The position numbers and the translations under genes are program-made. This document shows positions 60,953 to 64,000 of a stretch of 64,000 nucleotides of DNA, piece by piece (the stretch's first letter is position 1; every line of letters begins with the position of its first letter). Below the pieces are notes generated by a model, which ran no database searches, was not told where the DNA came from, and saw only the letters and a program-made list of their open reading frames with translations. Origin of the DNA: Firmicutes bacterium HGW-Firmicutes-1 (GTDB taxonomy: Bacteria; Bacillota; Clostridia; Lachnospirales; Vallitaleaceae); NCBI GenBank assembly GCA_002841625.1, contig PHAG01000002.1:248001-312000 (forward strand). The letters run 5' to 3'.

Positions 60953-61555
60953 ATGAGCATAGGTATTATAGATTATGGAATGGGTAACCTCAAGAGTGTT
61001 TCTAACGCTTTAAAATTCATTGGATATAATTCGTTTATTTCTTCCGATATCAAAGAGCTTGCAAAGGCAGAAAAATTAATTTTACCTGGTGTTGGTGCCT
61101 TTAAAGATGCGGTTGCACTTATTAGGGAAAAGAACATTGAAGCCTTCATACACAAAATACACCAGGAAGAAGTTCCTTTGCTAGGTATTTGTTTAGGTAT
61201 GCAGCTCTTATTTGATTCTTCTAACGAATTTGGGAAGCATGAAGGATTGTCATTACTTAAGGGAGAGATCGTTAAATTAGATGTTGATTTAAAAATCCCT
61301 CATATGGGATGGAATAAGCTAGAAATAAAAAAAGAAGCACCTTTATTTGTAGGTTTACCGGAAAATAGTTATGTCTACTTCGTTCATTCATATCATTTGC
61401 AAACAGCTGAGGACATTGTTTCTGCAACTACTTATTATGGAAAAGAGATTCAAATTGCTGCACAAGAAAAAAACACTTTTGCACTTCAATTTCATCCTGA
61501 AAAAAGTGGAGATGTAGGACTTCAAATTTTGAAAAATTTTGCTAGCCTATTATAG
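60953..61555 (+). CDS. hisH: Imidazole glycerol phosphate synthase subunit HisH
   Basis: Glutaminase subunit that passes ammonia to HisF. The 200-residue class I amidotransferase has IIDYGMGNLKSVSNALKF, LPGVGAFKDA, the nucleophile Cys in LLGICLGMQLLFD, VYFVHSYHL and the catalytic His-Glu in FALQFHPEKSG. hisF starts 12 bases after its stop. hisA, usually between hisH and hisF, is absent. Confidence 0.96.
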   Translation: MSIGIIDYGMGNLKSVSNALKFIGYNSFISSDIKELAKAEKLILPGVGAFKDAVALIREKNIEAFIHKIHQEEVPLLGICLGMQLLFDSSNEFGKHEGLSLLKGEIVKLDVDLKIPHMGWNKLEIKKEAPLFVGLPENSYVYFVHSYHLQTAEDIVSATTYYGKEIQIAAQEKNTFALQFHPEKSGDVGLQILKNFASLL

Positions 61556-61567
61556 AGGAGTGATATT

Positions 61568-62329
61568 ATGTTCTGTAAAAGAATTATACCTTGTTTAGAT
61601 GTAGATAAAGGAAGAGTGGTTAAAGGAGTTCAATTTGTTGATCTTATCGATGCGGGTGATCCAGTTGAGGTCGCAAAGGCTTATAATAAAAGTTTAGCTG
61701 ATGAAATTGTATTTCTGGATATCACAGCATCTCATGAAGCAAGAGAAACAATTATTGATGTCGTGAGAAAGACTGCAGCAGAGATATTTATTCCACTTAC
61801 TGTAGGTGGGGGAATTAGAACAACAGAAGATTTTAGAAATATATTGCTTGCGGGTGCAGATAAGGTAGCTGTTAACTCAGCGGCCATAGGAAGGCCAGAA
61901 CTCATTAATGAAGCAGCTGAGAAGTTTGGCAGCCAATGTGTTGTAGTGGCGATGGACGCAAAAAGAAATAATGAAAGAGGAAGCTGGGATATCTATATTA
62001 ATGGAGGGCGAGTCAATACGAATATTGATGCTATTCAATGGGCAATTGAGGTTGAACAAAGAGGAGCAGGTGAAATATTATTAACCAGTATGGATTGCGA
62101 TGGTACCAAGGCAGGCTACGATGTAGAGCTAACGAGAATAATTAGTGAGAGCGTTCATATTCCTGTGATTGCTTCAGGAGGAGCAGGAAATATGGAGCAC
62201 TTTGCTACAGTATTAACGGAAGGCAAAGCTGATGCTGCTTTAGCAGCAAGCCTATTTCACTTTAAAGAGATTGAAATAGTTGAATTAAAGGAGTACTTGA
62301 ACCAACATAACGTGCCAGTTAGATTATAA
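61568..62329 (+). CDS. hisF: Imidazole glycerol phosphate synthase cyclase subunit HisF
   Basis: Cyclase that makes imidazole glycerol phosphate and AICAR. The 253-residue TIM barrel starts with [20 protein letters not shown] (catalytic Asp11) and has [56 protein letters not shown] (catalytic Asp) and [15 protein letters not shown]. These are HisF, not HisA, features. RBS GAGGAGTG precedes the ATG. Confidence 0.97.
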   Translation: MFCKRIIPCLDVDKGRVVKGVQFVDLIDAGDPVEVAKAYNKSLADEIVFLDITASHEARETIIDVVRKTAAEIFIPLTVGGGIRTTEDFRNILLAGADKVAVNSAAIGRPELINEAAEKFGSQCVVVAMDAKRNNERGSWDIYINGGRVNTNIDAIQWAIEVEQRGAGEILLTSMDCDGTKAGYDVELTRIISESVHIPVIASGGAGNMEHFATVLTEGKADAALAASLFHFKEIEIVELKEYLNQHNVPVRL

Positions 62330-62362
62330 GATTTTAATGAACCTTAAAGGAGAAATAATAAA

Positions 62363-62995
62363 ATGAAATTTTCAGACTTAAAGCTTAATGAACAAGGACT
62401 TGTGACGGTGGTAACTCAAGATCATTATAATGGTCAAGTTTTAATGGTTGCTTATATGAATGAGGAAGCCTTTAACAAGACAATTGTAACTAAAAAAGCT
62501 CATTATTATAGTAGAAGCAGAAATTCGCTATGGCTGAAGGGGGAGACCTCAGGGCATTTTCAACATGTAAAAGAACTTTATATAGATTGTGACAATGATA
62601 CGTTATTAATGAAGGTTGCTCAAGAAGGCGTTGCTTGTCATACTGGCAAATCTAGCTGTTTTTATAGATTATTAGATTTTGAAACTTGTGAAATCAAAGA
62701 GATAGATGATTTCAAAGCAACTGATATTTTAAAAGGTATTTATAATGTAATACTAGACAGACAGCAAAACCCAAAAGAGGGTTCTTATACGAATTATTTA
62801 TTCGATAAAGGGATCGATAAGATTCTAAAAAAGGTTGGAGAGGAAACAGCAGAAGTAATCATTGGTGCTAAAAACGCTGGTAAGGAAGAAATCGTATATG
62901 AAATATCTGATTTATTATATCATTTATCAGTATTAATAGTAGAAAAAGGTGCAACATGGGAAGACATATTCCAAGAATTAGAAGGTAGACGATAA
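62363..62995 (+). CDS. hisIE: Bifunctional phosphoribosyl-AMP cyclohydrolase / phosphoribosyl-ATP pyrophosphatase
   Basis: Catalyses steps two and three of histidine synthesis. The 210-residue protein joins an N-terminal HisI domain ([43 protein letters not shown], zinc-site [13 protein letters not shown]) to a C-terminal HisE domain ([19 protein letters not shown] and [13 protein letters not shown]). Last gene of the operon; no clear terminator is visible before the chemoreceptor. Confidence 0.96.
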   Translation: MKFSDLKLNEQGLVTVVTQDHYNGQVLMVAYMNEEAFNKTIVTKKAHYYSRSRNSLWLKGETSGHFQHVKELYIDCDNDTLLMKVAQEGVACHTGKSSCFYRLLDFETCEIKEIDDFKATDILKGIYNVILDRQQNPKEGSYTNYLFDKGIDKILKKVGEETAEVIIGAKNAGKEEIVYEISDLLYHLSVLIVEKGATWEDIFQELEGRR

Positions 62996-63087
62996 GATTT
63001 CTGTTTGGGAATGAAAAATGAGTGAATAATAATGTAAAACACTGGAAAAATTAGATCTCAGATTACAATATTCTAAAATAATCCTTG

Positions 63088-63116
63088 TTGAAAAATGTAA
63101 GAACTAGTGGTAATAT
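63088..63116 (+). promoter_or_regulatory. Candidate promoter for the chemoreceptor gene
   Basis: TTGAAA (63088-63093), a 17-base spacer and TAATAT (63111-63116), 35 bases before the GTG start. Confidence 0.45.
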
Positions 63117-63150
63117 AGTATTATCAGTTTTCAAAAGGAGTGAAATATAC

Positions 63151-64000
63151 GTGAAAAAAATTAGTTCTAAAATTGTATTTTTTACGATATTTATTGTATT
63201 AATATTATCATTCGTTTTACAAGGCACTTTTTTGATAAGTCAATATTCATTGAACAAGTTTATTAGTGGTCAGAATCGAACGTTATTAGAAGATTCTTTT
63301 AATAGACTCATACAGTCAGAAGTAGAAACGGCTGTTAGTAGTATTAAGAGTATGCATGAACATGGAACTGCGAATGGTCTATCAGAAGAGGTAATTAAAG
63401 CCAATATTGTAGAATACGTTAGAAATTTTAGATATGCGGAAACGGGTTACTTTTGGATTGATGATGAGCTGGGTAATAATGTTTTATTACCACCAAAACC
63501 TGAGGTCGAAGGAACGAATCGATATGAAGCTGTTGATGAACATGGTAATTTCTTTATTAAGGATATTATCAATGCAGGACTAAATGGCGGTGGGTTTTCT
63601 GAGTACTATTTTCCAAAGCCAAATGAAGAAGAAGCTAAAAAGAAAATATCTTACTCCTTAGCATATAAACCATTTAGCTGGGTAATTGGGACCGGTAATT
63701 ATGTCGATGATATTGACCTTGTTGTTCAGAAGCAAGGGGAATTAGTAACGAAGAAGATTAATACTTCAATAATGCTATCCATTGCAATTACAGGTGTATT
63801 GATAATTGTATTTTTAATATTAGCATTTTTATATGGTAAGAAAATATCTAAACCAATCGTTGAACTAAATAAAACTATTAAGCAAGCTGCAGGAGGCGAT
63901 CTTACAGTTCAAGTAAACATTCATTCTAATGATGAAGTTGGAGAGTTATCTACGTCATTTAATATTATGATTGCCAATTTGCAAGATATTACAATGGACA
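63151..64000 (+). CDS. Methyl-accepting chemotaxis protein (3' truncated by the window end)
   Basis: An open frame from GTG 63151 to the window edge gives 283 residues of a chemoreceptor. TM1 is at about residues 7-30 (IVFFTIFIVLILSFVLQGTF). A single-cache (sCache_2-like) sensor follows, with RYAETGYFWIDDELGNNVLL and PFSWVIGTGNYVDDIDLVV. TM2 is at about residues 206-230 (SIMLSIAITGVLIIVFLILAF), then a HAMP domain (KKISKPIVELNKTIKQAAGG, DEVGELSTSFNIM). The signalling domain must lie beyond the window. RBS AAAAGGAGTG precedes the GTG. Such sCache receptors often sense small organic acids, but the ligand here is unknown. The orphan CheR at 7549 could methylate receptors like this. Confidence 0.9.
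   Translation, partial: MKKISSKIVFFTIFIVLILSFVLQGTFLISQYSLNKFISGQNRTLLEDSFNRLIQSEVETAVSSIKSMHEHGTANGLSEEVIKANIVEYVRNFRYAETGYFWIDDELGNNVLLPPKPEVEGTNRYEAVDEHGNFFIKDIINAGLNGGGFSEYYFPKPNEEEAKKKISYSLAYKPFSWVIGTGNYVDDIDLVVQKQGELVTKKINTSIMLSIAITGVLIIVFLILAFLYGKKISKPIVELNKTIKQAAGGDLTVQVNIHSNDEVGELSTSFNIMIANLQDITMD

Noticed and set aside
61568-62329. Could this gene be hisA instead of hisF
   Set aside because: It has HisF-specific features: start [28 protein letters not shown] and a length of 253; HisA would lack these.
1-64000. tRNA, rRNA, prophage or insertion-sequence genes
   Set aside because: I looked for tRNA-like cloverleaf sequence, transposase or integrase motifs and phage proteins among the frames and recognised none.

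Overview
The window is AT-rich chromosome of an endospore-forming, motile Gram-positive anaerobe, most likely class Clostridia. The evidence is a complete spoIIIAA-AH operon, spoIVB and spo0A, an alpha/beta small acid-soluble spore protein, the Firmicute order nusB-xseA-xseB-ispA-dxs-tlyA-nadK-argR-recN-spoIVB-spo0A, RqcH, RecU, CheR and a chemoreceptor. OLE RNA fits a Clostridia or Bacilli lineage from anaerobic, alkaline or saline settings. I cannot name the genus from sequence alone.

Layout. 1-1375: 3' end of a carboxyltransferase (oxaloacetate decarboxylase alpha type). 1376-1933: non-coding tandem repeats and a promoter. 1934-8331: RpiR regulator, HI0933-type flavoprotein, aroH, cmk, ispH, an S1-domain protein and cheR. 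8326-10664: RNase H-like exonuclease (minus), more intergenic repeats, a divergent thymidine kinase and an unlisted 51-residue membrane protein. 10823-15531: rpmB (minus), Asp23-family protein, FakA/YloV-like kinase, recG. 15661-21363: SASP and the spoIIIA operon. 21475-34232: Asp23 paralogue, nusB, xseAB, ispA, OLE RNA with oapA, dxs, tlyA, nadK, argR, recN, spoIVB, spo0A. 34490-49224: accessory genes, including rqcH, a secreted GH26-like protein, a LysE exporter, an MTHFR-like enzyme with a TetR regulator, a voltage-gated K+ channel, a secreted protein with a two-component system, DUF2294, and a DUF4914/DUF3360 pair. 49507-55678: asnB, RluA-type synthase, queG, recU, a SleB-type hydrolase and small membrane proteins. 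55862-62995: histidine operon hisZ-G-D-C-B-H-F-IE. 63151-64000: 5' part of a chemoreceptor.

How the genes work together. The central block couples isoprenoid precursor synthesis (ispH, ispA, dxs), DNA repair (xseAB, recN, recG, recU) and sporulation control (spo0A; spoIVB and the SpoIIIA channel signalling between mother cell and forespore). Candidate sigma-G, sigma-E and sigma-F/G promoters lie before ssp, spoIIIAA and spoIVB.

Most notable observations: (1) an OLE RNA of about 570 nt directly before its membrane partner OapA, whose start lacks an obvious Shine-Dalgarno and is overlapped by a tiny leader ORF; (2) a structured repeat of about 140 bp in two copies 56 kb apart, each beginning at the stop codon of the upstream gene, one of them inside the his operon; (3) related intergenic arrays of 82-84-bp units, one with an internal 29-bp expansion; (4) a his operon without hisA and with a histidine-rich tail on HisZ; (5) a DUF4914 P-loop protein paired with a DUF3360 transporter. 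No tRNA, rRNA, CRISPR array, prophage or insertion sequence was recognised.
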